Below are positions 46,238-56,205 of a stretch of DNA of 64,000 bases, one piece after another. This DNA comes from Hyphomicrobium_A sp963728165 (GTDB lineage: Bacteria > Pseudomonadota > Alphaproteobacteria > Rhizobiales > Hyphomicrobiaceae). Below the pieces are notes generated by a model. It worked only from the letters and a program-made list of their open reading frames with translations, searched no databases and was not told the DNA's origin. Position 1 is the first letter of the stretch. Every line of letters begins with the position of its first letter. The position numbers and the translations under genes are program-made. The stretch lies in assembly GCA_963728165.1 (NCBI GenBank), contig CAVSIY010000006.1, positions 744,001 to 808,000 of the forward strand, written 5' to 3'.

Positions 46238-47237
46238 ATGAGCGACACCCGCTACGACGTGGTCGGCATCGGCAACGCCATCGTCGACATCATCGGACGT
46301 TGCGACGACGCCTTCCTGTCCAAGCACAGCCTCGACAAGGGCTTCATGCGCCTCATCTCGGCGCAGCAGGCCGACGAGCTCTATGCCTTGATGGGCCCCG
46401 GCGTCGAGCGCTCGGGCGGATCGGCCGCCAACACCATCGCAGGGCTTTCCTCCTTCGGCGGCCGCGGCGCCTTCATCGGCCGCGTCGCCGACGATCAGTT
46501 CGGCCACGTGTTCACCCACGACATCCGCGCCGTCGGCGTCGGCTACGACACGCCGCCGGCCAAGAGCGGCGCACCGACGGCGCTGTGCCTGGTATTGGTG
46601 ACGCCCGACGGCGAGCGCACCATGAACACGTTTCTAGGCGCCAGCACCGAGCTCGGATCGGGCGAGATCGACGCTGCCCTCATCGCCTCGGCCAAGGTCA
46701 CCTACCTGGAGGGCTATCTGTTCGACAAGCCCGAAGCCAAGCAGGCCTTCCACACGGCCGCGGAAATCGCGGCCAAGGCCGGGCGCAAGACCGCGCTGAC
46801 GCTGTCGGATGCGTTCTGCGTCGATCGCCACCGCGACGACTTCCGCAAGCTCGTGCATCACGGCATCGACATCCTGTTCGCCAACGAGAAGGAGATCACT
46901 GCGCTCTACGAGGTGAACTCATTCGAGGAGGCGGCCGTGGCCGTGCGCGGGGAGTGCGATGTCGCCGTGCTCACACGCTCCGAGCAAGGCTCGGTGATCG
47001 TGACGGCGAGCCGAACGATCGAGATCAGGCCGGAGGGCGTGGACAAGGTCGTCGACGTGACGGGCGCGGGCGACCTCTATGCGGCGGGTTTCCTCTACGG
47101 GCTCACGCGCGAGATTATCCCTCGCCGACTGCGGGCGCCTCGGCAGCCTCGCCGCCGCGGAGATCATCGGCCATATCGGCGCACGGCCCGAGCGCCCGCT
47201 CATCGAGCTTGCGCGCAAGGAAGGCCTGGTCACCTGA
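46238..47237 (+). pseudogene. PfkB-family sugar/nucleoside kinase, frameshifted near the C-terminus
   Basis: PfkB/ribokinase fold resembling adenosine kinase: start YDVVGIGNAIVDIIGRCDDAFL, GGSAANTIAGLSSFGGRGAFIGRVADDQFG, and the anion-hole/catalytic VDVTGAGDLYAAGFLYGL. The first 290 residues are in one frame; one extra base near 47111-47113 throws the last part out of frame. Removing it gives RGLSLADCGRLGSLAAAEIIGHIGARPERPLIELARKEGLVT and a stop at 47237, the expected end. The catalytic Asp is upstream of the break, but the last helix would be missing. GGGGGCAC precedes the ATG. Confidence 0.88.
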
Positions 47238-47310
47238 GCCCTTAGCGCGCGCCGGCGTTGCGCTCGTCATCGTTGCATGTGCGCGCACGTGCATCGCCGG
47301 GGAGGTGCGC

Positions 47311-47328
47311 CATACAATCTTTTGTATG
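47311..47328. promoter_or_regulatory. Palindrome upstream of the HTH protein
   Basis: CATACAATCTTTTGTATG has perfect 7-bp arms around TCTT. It lies 126 bp before the HTH-protein start in a 216-bp A+T-rich, gene-free stretch (47238-47453), unlike the surrounding G+C-rich DNA. A candidate operator for that protein. Confidence 0.5.
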
Positions 47329-47453
47329 TATTTCCGCCACAATACCTGCAGATTGCGCCGACTGGTTTCTACAAGACATTTATTCTCCCTGGTAAGGCCC
47401 CGCCTCTTCAACAAAAACTCGGATCAATGATTCGAGGCCACGGGACGGATTGC

Positions 47454-47999
47454 ATGCCGACAACCAACGTGCGTTACGGGCGCCCGAAGGGAAGCGGGCT
47501 CGACGACCGCCGACAGCTCGAGAGCCTTGCCGCGCTGCTCGTCGCCAACCCCAAGCTCAAACCCACGACCGCCATTCGCTCGCTGGGCGTCGAGGATCCC
47601 TCCACCATCCGCCGCTTGCGCGAGAAGTTCCGTGTCGAGCAAGCCAAGCTGATGGCGGATGCCCGCCGCACCCCGCGCTCAACCAACGTGCGCGCCCTGC
47701 GCATCACCTCCAACGAGAACACGCGGATATCAGAGCTTCCGCCCTCGCGGGCACTCGTTCCCGTCGCACCACAGGCGACCGCGGTTGCTGCGCTCGCGCC
47801 CCCGCACGCGCTCTTGCTCGGATGGTGCGATGTGGCGTTTTCCATGCTGAGCGCTGCCGCCGAAGCGCAAGCAGCACTCACCGAGCAGTGGCTCGCCCTG
47901 CCGCCTGTTGCCGCCGCGGCGCGCCGCCAGCTCGCGGTGGGCTCCGTGGCGGTCGCCGTCTACACCCGCAGCAAGGGCCGACGGCGCATCCTGCACTGA
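47454..47999 (+). CDS. HTH protein with an Ala-rich, phasin-like C-terminal segment (function unknown)
   Basis: 181 residues. The N-terminal half has a helix-turn-helix-like stretch (LKPTTAIRSLGVEDPSTIRRLREKFRVEQAKLM), where T.AI..LG......IRRL resembles a resolvase-type HTH. A basic linker follows (RRTPRSTNVRALRITSNENTR), then a hydrophobic Ala/Leu segment with Trp (HALLLGWCDVAFSMLSAAAEAQAALTEQWLALPPVAAAARRQLAV) of the kind seen in short phasin-like proteins. The start at 47454 has GGACGGA upstream; ATG 47427 is possible. Own terminator. No family name given; both readings are inferences. Confidence 0.7.
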   Translation: MPTTNVRYGRPKGSGLDDRRQLESLAALLVANPKLKPTTAIRSLGVEDPSTIRRLREKFRVEQAKLMADARRTPRSTNVRALRITSNENTRISELPPSRALVPVAPQATAVAALAPPHALLLGWCDVAFSMLSAAAEAQAALTEQWLALPPVAAAARRQLAVGSVAVAVYTRSKGRRRILH

Positions 48000-48043
48000 A
48001 CAATCCGACGTACTTTGGGTGAAGCTAGAGCGCGTCACTTGAT

Positions 48044-48072
48044 GGGCCGCCGCCCCAGGCGGCCCTTTTTTT
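48044..48072 (+). terminator. Strong terminator of the HTH-protein gene
   Basis: GGGCCGCC at 48044-48051 pairs with GGCGGCCC at 48058-48065 around a 6-base loop, followed by seven T. It starts 45 bp after the stop. Confidence 0.9.
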
Positions 48073-48102
48073 GACCCCCATCACGCTGACGTTGTTCTCG
48101 GG

Positions 48103-48212
48103 GAGACTGGCGTGGGTCCCGGCCCACGCCGGGATGACGGATTTTGAGCGGCGATCGGGTGCCCACTTTCAACGTCATCCCGCTGAAGAGCGGGACCCAC
48201 GCAAGCTTCAAC
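48103..48212. repeat. Palindromic intergenic repeat, family R1, copy 2
   Basis: It shares GAGACTGGCGTGGGTCCCGG, the CCGGGATGACG arm, CGTCATCCCGCTG, AGAGCGGGACCCACGC and the AAGCTTCAAC end with copy 1 at 39141-39277; the middle is shorter and lacks the extra CCATGC hairpin. Located between the terminator of the HTH gene and the coaA 3' end. Confidence 0.85.
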
Positions 48213-48265
48213 AAACTCTTCTGCTGCAGGGCAGGCGACGGCTCAAATCCAGGTCGCCGGCCGCT

Positions 48266-49219
48266 CTAAAGCTTGCGCAGCGCCACCTGCTGCACGTGAT
48301 GGTCGGCGGCCTTGAGCAGGATGAGGCGCGCGCGCTGGCGCGTCGGCAGGATGTTCTCCTCCAAGTTCCTCAAGTTGATCGTGCGCCAGATCTCGAGCGC
48401 GCGGGCGCGCGCCGCGTCGGGCGCCAAGTTGGCGTACTGGTGGAAGTAGGCGGCAGGATCGCGGAAGGCGGTGGCGCGCAGGCGCATGAAGCGCGACACA
48501 TACCAGTCCTGGATGATCTCGGGCGCGGCATCGAGATAAATCGAGAAGTCGAAGAAGTCGGATACGAACGGGATCGCCTCGCCGCCGCGCGGCATGCGCG
48601 CGGGCTGCAGCACGTTGAGCCCCTCGACGATGAGGATGTCGGGCGATGCGATGACCGTCTTCTGCTCGGGCAGGATGTCGTAGTGGAAGTGCGAGTAGAC
48701 GGGCGCCTCCACTTTCGCCACGCCCGACTTCACGTCGGCGAGGAAGTTCAACAACCGCGTCGTATCGAAACTCTCGGGAAAGCCCTTGCGCTCCATGAGC
48801 CCGCGCCGCTCCAGCTCGGTGTTGGGCCACAGGAAGCCGTCGGTGGTGATCTGATCGACGCGCGGATGATCGGGCCAGCGCGCCAGCAACGCCTTGAGGA
48901 CGCGCGCCGTCGTGCTCTTGCCCACCGCGACCGAGCCGCCGACCCCGAGGATGAACGGCACCTTGCCATCGGTGCGGCCCAGGAACTTCGAGGAGACCGA
49001 ATGCAGCTGCTGGGCGCCCGCCACGTAGAGATTCAACAGGCGCGACATCGGCAGGTAGATCTCCTCCACCTCCCGCACCGACAATTCCTCGATGAGACCC
49101 GACAGCTGCTGCAGCTCGCTTTCGCGCAGCGTCATCGGCGTATCGGCGCGCAGGCGCGCCCACTCATCGCGCGTGAAGACGCGGTAGGGGGAGTATTGCA
49201 GGTTCGCGGGATGGGACAT
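48266..49219 (-). CDS. coaA: Type I pantothenate kinase
   Basis: 317 residues, the usual length. Walker A GVGGSVAVGKSTTARVL; further signatures ITTDGFLWPN, RKGFPESFDTTRLLNFLADVKSG, YSHFHYDI, and IVEGLNVLQ. It phosphorylates pantothenate in the first step of coenzyme A synthesis. Start MSHPANLQYSPYRVF. hisE lies 42 bp upstream on the same strand, a pairing typical of Rhizobiales, but the rest of the histidine cluster is not here. Confidence 0.97.
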   Translation of the reverse strand: MSHPANLQYSPYRVFTRDEWARLRADTPMTLRESELQQLSGLIEELSVREVEEIYLPMSRLLNLYVAGAQQLHSVSSKFLGRTDGKVPFILGVGGSVAVGKSTTARVLKALLARWPDHPRVDQITTDGFLWPNTELERRGLMERKGFPESFDTTRLLNFLADVKSGVAKVEAPVYSHFHYDILPEQKTVIASPDILIVEGLNVLQPARMPRGGEAIPFVSDFFDFSIYLDAAPEIIQDWYVSRFMRLRATAFRDPAAYFHQYANLAPDAARARALEIWRTINLRNLEENILPTRQRARLILLKAADHHVQQVALRKL

Positions 49220-49261
49220 CGCGCTCTTACGCTCGACCGCAAGCCGAAGGCATGAACTCTA

Positions 49262-49585
49262 TCAACGCTTGGCGCGGTCGGCTTTCTCTTTCAGACCCGA
49301 GACGCCCTGGCGACGCTCGAGCACGGCCAGCACGTCCTTGAGCTCCACGCCGCGGCTCTCGAGCAGCACGAGCAGATGATAGAGGAGGTCGGCAGACTCT
49401 TCCTTGAGGGCCTCGTCGCTCTCGCTTAATGCGGCAATCACGGTCTCGACCGCCTCCTCGCCGAGCTTCTTGGCGCAGCGCGCGGGGCCCGCGTCGAGGA
49501 GCTGGCGGCTGTAGGAGCTATCCGCAGCCGCCGCGCGCTTGGCGCGGATCACCGCCGCGAGTTGCAGGAGCACGTCGTCGCTCAT
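49262..49585 (-). CDS. hisE: Phosphoribosyl-ATP pyrophosphatase
   Basis: 107 residues. All-alpha NTP-pyrophosphatase: GPARCAKKLGEEAVETVIAALSESDEALKEESADLLYHLLVLLESRGV, with the metal-binding EExxE / ExxD pattern. It catalyses the second step of histidine synthesis. The start is ATG 49585; a TTG two codons upstream is possible. It precedes coaA by 42 bp. In relatives hisE follows hisB-hisH-hisA-hisF; here parB lies upstream instead. Confidence 0.94.
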   Translation of the reverse strand: MSDDVLLQLAAVIRAKRAAAADSSYSRQLLDAGPARCAKKLGEEAVETVIAALSESDEALKEESADLLYHLLVLLESRGVELKDVLAVLERRQGVSGLKEKADRAKR

Positions 49586-49697
49586 GGCCAAACCTTAAGA
49601 GACGCAAGGGCTTATTGCGCCTCATTGAAGCAGGTCTGGCACATGCAGCAAGCCGGGCTGGCCGTCAAGCTATCGTTGGTCGGATGGGGCGCCGGCG

Positions 49698-50604
49698 TCA
49701 GCCGCGCGCGCCATTGGCCAGGCGCACGCGGATGTAATCGAGCTGCTCGTAGTTGGCGTACTTGATGATGAGATTGCCGCTGTCGCCGGAGCCGCGCTTG
49801 ATCTCGACCTTGAGGCCCAAGAGGTCGCCGAGCTCCTTCTCGAAGGCGCGCGTATCGGAGTCCTTCTCGGGCGCCCGTCGGCTCGATGTGCTGCTGGTGA
49901 CGCTGCCGCCATCCTGCACCAGGGCCTCGACCTCACGCACGTTGAGGTCCTCCTCGATGATCCGGTGGGCGATTGCCTCCGCATCGTTGCGATTGATGAG
50001 CGCGCGCGCGTGACCGGCGGTGAGGCGCCCGTCCTGCACCATCGTCTGCACGCCCAGGGGCAGCTTCAAGAGACGCAGCGTGTTGGCGACGTGGCTGCGG
50101 CTCTTGCCGATGATCTCGGAAAGCTGCTCCTGACTGTAGTCGAAGCGCTCGATCAGCTCGCGGTAGCCGCCCGCCTCCTCGATGGCGTTGAGGTCGGCGC
50201 GCTGCACGTTCTCGATGATCGCAAGCTCGAGCACCTCCTTGTCGGTGAGGTCGCGGGCGATCACCGGCACCATGTGCAAGCCGGCCTTCTGCGCCGCGCG
50301 CCAGCGCCGTTCGCCGGCGACGATCTCGTAGCCGCCACTCGGCACCGGCCGCGCGATGATCGGCTGCACCAGACCCTTGTTGCGGATCGACTCGGCGAGC
50401 TCGGCCAGCTCGTCGTCGCGGAAGTCCTTGCGCGGGTTGAGCCGCCCCGGCTTCACGTCGGCGATCGGCACCATGCGCTGCTCGCCTTCGGGAGGCAGCA
50501 GGGCGCTGGCCCGGCGCCGGCTCTCCGATGAGAGAGGCGAGGCCACGCCCCAGGCGGCCCTTCTGCAGGGGTGCGTTCATGGGTGTTACGGTTCTCTCGT
50601 TCAT
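49698..50604 (-). pseudogene. parB: Chromosome partition protein ParB, frameshifted near the N-terminus
   Basis: The N-terminus MNERTVTPMNAPLQKGRLGRGLASLIGEP, with the ParA-interacting RLGRGLASLIGE motif, is in one frame; the rest, from ALLPPEGEQRMVPIADVKPGRLNPRKDF, is in the next. The latter has the CTPase/ParB-N box (NKGLVQPIIARP, GERRWRAAQKAGL), the parS-reading HTH (LSEIIGKSRSHVANTLRLLKLP) and the C-terminal dimer domain. One extra G in the CCGGG run near 50510-50512 explains the break; removing it reads EPAPASALLPPEGEQ. Start 50604 has GAGG 5 bases away. Confidence 0.9.
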
Positions 50605-50628
50605 GCGGCCTCACTCATGTGACTGGGC

Positions 50629-51456
50629 TCACGCAGCTTGAGTTTGGCGCTCGCGCTCGATGATCTCGGTGGCGAGCTTGATGTAGGCCTGGCTGCCGGC
50701 GCAGTCGAAGTCGTAGAGCAGGATCGGCTTGCCGTGCGAGGGGGCCTCGGCGACGCGCGTGTTGCGCGGGATGATGGTCTCGTAGACCTTGGGCCCGAAG
50801 AAGGCGCGCACGTTGTCGGCGACCTCCTTCGACAGCGACGTGCGCGCATCATGCATGGTCAGCACCACGCCCTGGATCTCCAGCGCCGGATTGAGCGTGG
50901 CGCGGATCTGATCGATGGTCTCCTTCAGCTGCGAGATGCCTTCCAGCGCGAAGAACTCGCACTGCACCGGCACCAGCACCGCGTGCGCCGCCGTCATGGC
51001 GTTGAGCGTCAAGAGATTAAGCGACGGCGGACAGTCGATGAGGACGTAGTGGAACCGCTGCTCGGGCGGCAGATTGCGCTGGTGCGCGGCGAACGCGGCG
51101 AGGGCGTCGCGCAGGCGGAAGGCGCGGTTTGTATCGGTCAGCACCGTGTCGATGCCGACGAGATCGGCATTGGCCGGCACCACGTGCAGCTCCGGCACCG
51201 CGGTCGGCTGGGCGCATTCCATGATGCTGGCGGCGCCCGTCAGCACGTCGTAGGAGGTCTTGCCGCGTCCCTCGATGCCGATGCCGAGCCCGGTCGAGGC
51301 ATTGCCCTGCGAATCGAGATCGAGCACGAGCAGCCGTTCGCCGATCGAGGCGAGCGCGGTTCCCAGATTGATGGCGGTCGTCGTCTTGCCGACGCCCCCC
51401 TTTTGATTGGCAATAGCCAGAACGCGGGGGTCTCTGGCTCCCATTGGCCCGCTCAT
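50629..51456 (-). CDS. parA: Chromosome partition ATPase ParA/Soj
   Basis: 275 residues. Deviant Walker A NQKGGVGKTTTAINLGTALA, Walker A' LVLDLDSQGNASTGLG, Walker B LIDCPPSLNLLTLNAM. It moves ParB-parS complexes along the nucleoid. The ATG overlaps the rsmG stop (ATGA), and parB starts 25 bp after its stop, so rsmG-parA-parB are co-transcribed. parS sites lie in rsmG, in mnmG and upstream. Confidence 0.96.
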   Translation of the reverse strand: MSGPMGARDPRVLAIANQKGGVGKTTTAINLGTALASIGERLLVLDLDSQGNASTGLGIGIEGRGKTSYDVLTGAASIMECAQPTAVPELHVVPANADLVGIDTVLTDTNRAFRLRDALAAFAAHQRNLPPEQRFHYVLIDCPPSLNLLTLNAMTAAHAVLVPVQCEFFALEGISQLKETIDQIRATLNPALEIQGVVLTMHDARTSLSKEVADNVRAFFGPKVYETIIPRNTRVAEAPSHGKPILLYDFDCAGSQAYIKLATEIIERERQTQAA

Positions 51457-52117
51457 CGCGTATGATCCTCCGTCTTGGCCTGCAACGCGCGCACCTCGAC
51501 GACGCGGCCCTCGCGGTCCGTCTGGCTCGGGTGCAACGCGACCGAGAAATCCCAACGCGCCAACGCTGCGTCGACTTCGGCCTGCGCCTCGCGCCCTTTG
51601 AGAAAGAGCCCCACGGTCGTGTCGGAAAAGTACGGGGCCGCCAGGTCGAGAAGCCGCGGCAAAGGCGCCAGAGCGCGGGCCGTGATCACGTCGACCTTAG
51701 CCTGAGTCGGCCCTTTTTCGATTCGCTCACACAGGATGTCCACAGGCGCCCCGGTTTGGCGCGCGACCTCACGCAGAAAGGCCGCCTTGCGCGTGTCGCT
51801 TTCGATAAGCGTCATGCTAACCGGCCCGCGCCGGGCGAGGAGAAGTGCGAGGACGAGGCCGGGAAAGCCGGCGCCGGCGCCGAGGTCGAGCCAGTGCCTG
51901 GCGTCGGCGGGCGCCAAGGCCAAGAGCTGGGCCGAATCGGCGAAGTGGCGGCTCCAGATGTCGCCAAGCGTGCTCGGGGCCACGAGATTGATGGTCCCCT
52001 GCCACTGCTTGAGCAGGGCCTCGTAGGTCAAAAACTTACCAATCGTTTCACGTGAAACGCCGAAGCGGGCGGCGAAGTCATCCGGGCCGGTGATCGCCGC
52101 CGCACGGGGAGGCGCGC

Positions 52118-52121
<4 letters not shown>
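51453..52121 (-). CDS. rsmG: 16S rRNA (guanine-527-N7)-methyltransferase
   Basis: 222 residues. SAM-binding motif WLDLGAGAGFPGLVLALLL, then LIESDTRKAAFLREVARQTGAPV and ITARALAPLPRLLDLAAPYF, all typical of RsmG/GidB. Overlaps: its ATG with the mnmG stop and its stop with the parA ATG, both in ATGA form. The stretch GVSRETIGKF is encoded by a perfect parS site, as in other alphaproteobacteria. A longer reading frame upstream to 52625 is only a shadow of mnmG. Confidence 0.96.
52045..52058. other. parS site (perfect), within rsmG
   Basis: GTTTCACGTGAAAC, the full ParB-binding palindrome, lying inside the rsmG coding region where it encodes VSRET. This placement in the mnmG-rsmG-parAB cluster is standard. 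Confidence 0.92.
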
Positions 52122-53989
<1,868 letters not shown>

Positions 53990-54390
53990 CGTGGATTCCG
54001 GTTCCGGGCCAATGATTCCGTGTTACCGCCAGCGAAATACGCCCGCGCGCCACCGCTGTCGACTTTGATGTGGATAACCTACCGGGCGCCGAGATCCCGA
54101 TCCACCGACCTACTAAGTTTGCCCTGGTAGTTGCAACTCAGGCGGCCAGTGGAGGCCCGTTATGGTGCCTAGCGAAGCGTTTGTTCCCAACGTCTCGGAG
54201 ATCGCCGTATCCGACCTTGTGTCGCCGGCCCTCGCCGAAATTCAAGCTCGTGCGGGCGTCCTGCTCACCGATTGGCAAGTCCGGCTCGCAATAGCGCTCA
54301 GCTGTCACTGATCGCAGCAAGCCCAATGCGTCAAAAGCTGGCGGCCGCAGGCCCCAGGCACCGTTAAGCCCGGCTCATGGTTAACGCCGG
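53990..54390. other. Gene-free spacer between mnmE and mnmG
   Basis: About 400 bp without a convincing gene on either strand; short open frames have no ribosome site or coding character. It should hold the promoter of mnmG-rsmG-parAB and ends in a parS site. I see no clear terminator for mnmE. Confidence 0.5.
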
Positions 54391-54404
54391 GTTTCACGTG
54401 AAAC
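54391..54404. other. parS site (perfect), between mnmG and mnmE
   Basis: GTTTCACGTGAAAC just downstream of the mnmE stop, intergenic. It is the third site of the cluster and the second perfect one. Confidence 0.92.
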
Positions 54405-54420
54405 ATTGGGGCCCCGGGGC

Positions 54421-55755
54421 CTACTTGCCGATGCAGAAGCGGCCGAAGATCTCCCCCAGCACGTCCTCGACGTCGACCCGGCCGGTGATGCGGCCCAGCG
54501 CATGGATCGCCTGGCGCAGGTCCTCGGCGCGCAGCTCGATATCGTCCGGACAGGATGCCATGCCTGCCGGACAGGAGGACGTGAACGCCTCGCAGGCGGC
54601 CATGCACGCCTGCAAATGCGTCCTGTAGCGCGTTCGGGTGATGGCGGGCTGCTCCGACACACCGATGCGCTCGCGCGCCAGCTTGGCGAGCTGCCGGGTC
54701 AGCGCATCTATCCCCGCTCCGGTCTTGGCCGAGAGGCCGAGGCGCTTATCCCCGCTTGGAGCCAGGTCGATCTTGTTGGTGACAAGGAGCACGCGGTCAC
54801 CCAGCTCGGGCGGAGGCGGGGCCTCAGGCGCGGTGGCATCGTGGAGCCAGACCACGAGGTCGGCGTCGCGCGCACGCTCAAACGTGCGGCGGATGCCTTC
54901 CAGCTCGATCTTCCCTTGCGCCTCGCGGATGCCGGCGGTGTCGGAGACGACGACGGGCAGCCCCTCCAGATCGAGCCGCACCTCGATCACGTCGCGCGTG
55001 GTCCCGGCCTCCTCCGATACGATCGCGGCGTCGCGTTTCGCCAGCGCATTCAGCAGGCTCGACTTGCCGACATTGGGGGCGCCAGCGAGCACCACACGCA
55101 AGCCGTCGCGTAGGATCTCACCGCGGTGGCCGTCCTCCAGGTGGCCGCGGATCGCCTCCGACAACGGCGCCACGATGGTCCGCGCACGCGCGACGGCATC
55201 GCTGGCGACGTCGCCCTCATCTGAGAAATCGATGGCGGATTCGACCAGCGCGGTCGCCTCCAGGAGCTGCTTGCGCCAGCCCTCGTAGAGCGCCGACAGG
55301 GCGCCGCCCATCTGGCGCACGGCCTGGCGCCGCTGCGCTTGCGTTTCCGCCTCGATCAGGTCGGCGAGGCCTTCGGCTTGGGCGAGATCGATGCGGCCGT
55401 TCTCGAAGGCGCGCCGCGCAAACTCGCCGGGCTCGGCCAGGCGGCATCCGGGCTGGCGCTCGAGCGCCGCCAGCACGCCGCGCACGATCGCGGGGCCTCC
55501 ATGCAGATGGAATTCGGCCATCTCCTCGCCGGTCTCGGTGGTGGGCGCCGGCAGCCACAGGATCAGCGCCTCGTCGAGAACCTCGCCGGTGTCGGGATCG
55601 CGGATCTTGCGCAAGGCGGCGCGGCGCTCCTTTGGCCGCGGCCTCGCCAGCGCATCGATCACGGCGCCGGCGCGCGGCCCCGACACGCGCACGACGGCGA
55701 CGCCGGCGCGTCCCGGTGCGCTGGAGAGGGCGAAGATGGTCGGCGCCTGATCCAT
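54421..55755 (-). CDS. mnmE: tRNA modification GTPase MnmE (TrmE)
   Basis: 444 residues. N-terminal tetrahydrofolate-binding domain (TIFALSSAPGRAGVAVVRVSG ... EFHLHGGPAIVRGVL), helical domain, inserted G domain (G1 AGAPNVGKSSLLN, AGTTRD, DTAGIRE, NKIDL), and the C-terminal cysteine motif FCIGK. It works with MnmG to make cmnm5U34. Complete. Between this gene and rho lie the YyaL-like and other genes on both strands, so it is not in a rho operon. Confidence 0.97.
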   Translation of the reverse strand: MDQAPTIFALSSAPGRAGVAVVRVSGPRAGAVIDALARPRPKERRAALRKIRDPDTGEVLDEALILWLPAPTTETGEEMAEFHLHGGPAIVRGVLAALERQPGCRLAEPGEFARRAFENGRIDLAQAEGLADLIEAETQAQRRQAVRQMGGALSALYEGWRKQLLEATALVESAIDFSDEGDVASDAVARARTIVAPLSEAIRGHLEDGHRGEILRDGLRVVLAGAPNVGKSSLLNALAKRDAAIVSEEAGTTRDVIEVRLDLEGLPVVVSDTAGIREAQGKIELEGIRRTFERARDADLVVWLHDATAPEAPPPPELGDRVLLVTNKIDLAPSGDKRLGLSAKTGAGIDALTRQLAKLARERIGVSEQPAITRTRYRTHLQACMAACEAFTSSCPAGMASCPDDIELRAEDLRQAIHALGRITGRVDVEDVLGEIFGRFCIGK

Positions 55756-55901
55756 GCTTCTTCAGTACCGCGCGAAGTGCCGAACCGATGCCAGCGTCGA
55801 GGTCATTGACTATCCTGCACCAGAAACAATTGCTGAAGCTTGCGTGGATCGCGCTCTTCAGCGCGATGACGGAAGTATGCGCGGAGGCGCTCTGCCTCTT
55901 T

Positions 55902-55950
55902 CCAACGCTATCCCGCTGAAGAGCGGGCCCCACGCCAGTCTCCGCGAGGA
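55902..55950. repeat. Family R1 repeat fragment
   Basis: ATCCCGCTGAAGAGCGGG followed by CCCCACGCCAGTCTCC, matching the R1 right arm joined to the complement of the R1 left end (GGAGACTGG). A truncated or rearranged copy lying beside an R2 element in the 450-bp gap 55756-56205 that holds no gene. Confidence 0.75.
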
Positions 55951-55970
55951 CGACCTAAGAAGCGGCGAAA

Positions 55971-56118
55971 CCCCTCACCCGGAAGCTCATTTGCATTCGC
56001 TTCCGACCTCTCCCTCTGGGAGAGGTGAGGTTCCACAAGCGGCACGCGCCTACTCCACCTCTCCCAGAGGGAGAGGTCGGCTGGACGTGCGCAGCACGCC
56101 AGCCGGGTGAGGGGTTAG
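55971..56118. repeat. Palindromic intergenic repeat, family R2, copy 2
   Basis: Outer arms CCCCTCACCCGG and CCGGGTGAGGGG around inner hairpins GACCTCTCCCTCTGGGAGAGGT and CACCTCTCCCAGAGGGAGAGGT. Same layout as copy 1 at 40358-40506. Confidence 0.85.
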
Positions 56119-56205
56119 ACCGCACGGGATCAGGCACCGTCCAGACTGGCGTCGCGCCGCCAAATGCCCCACGTTAGGCGCTCAGCAAACGTGAGGCCCT
56201 CCCGC

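Noticed and set aside
54305..54607. Frame containing MFHVKPG upstream of mnmG
   Set aside because: The motif FHVKP is just the translation of the parS palindrome; the rest is a shadow of mnmE.
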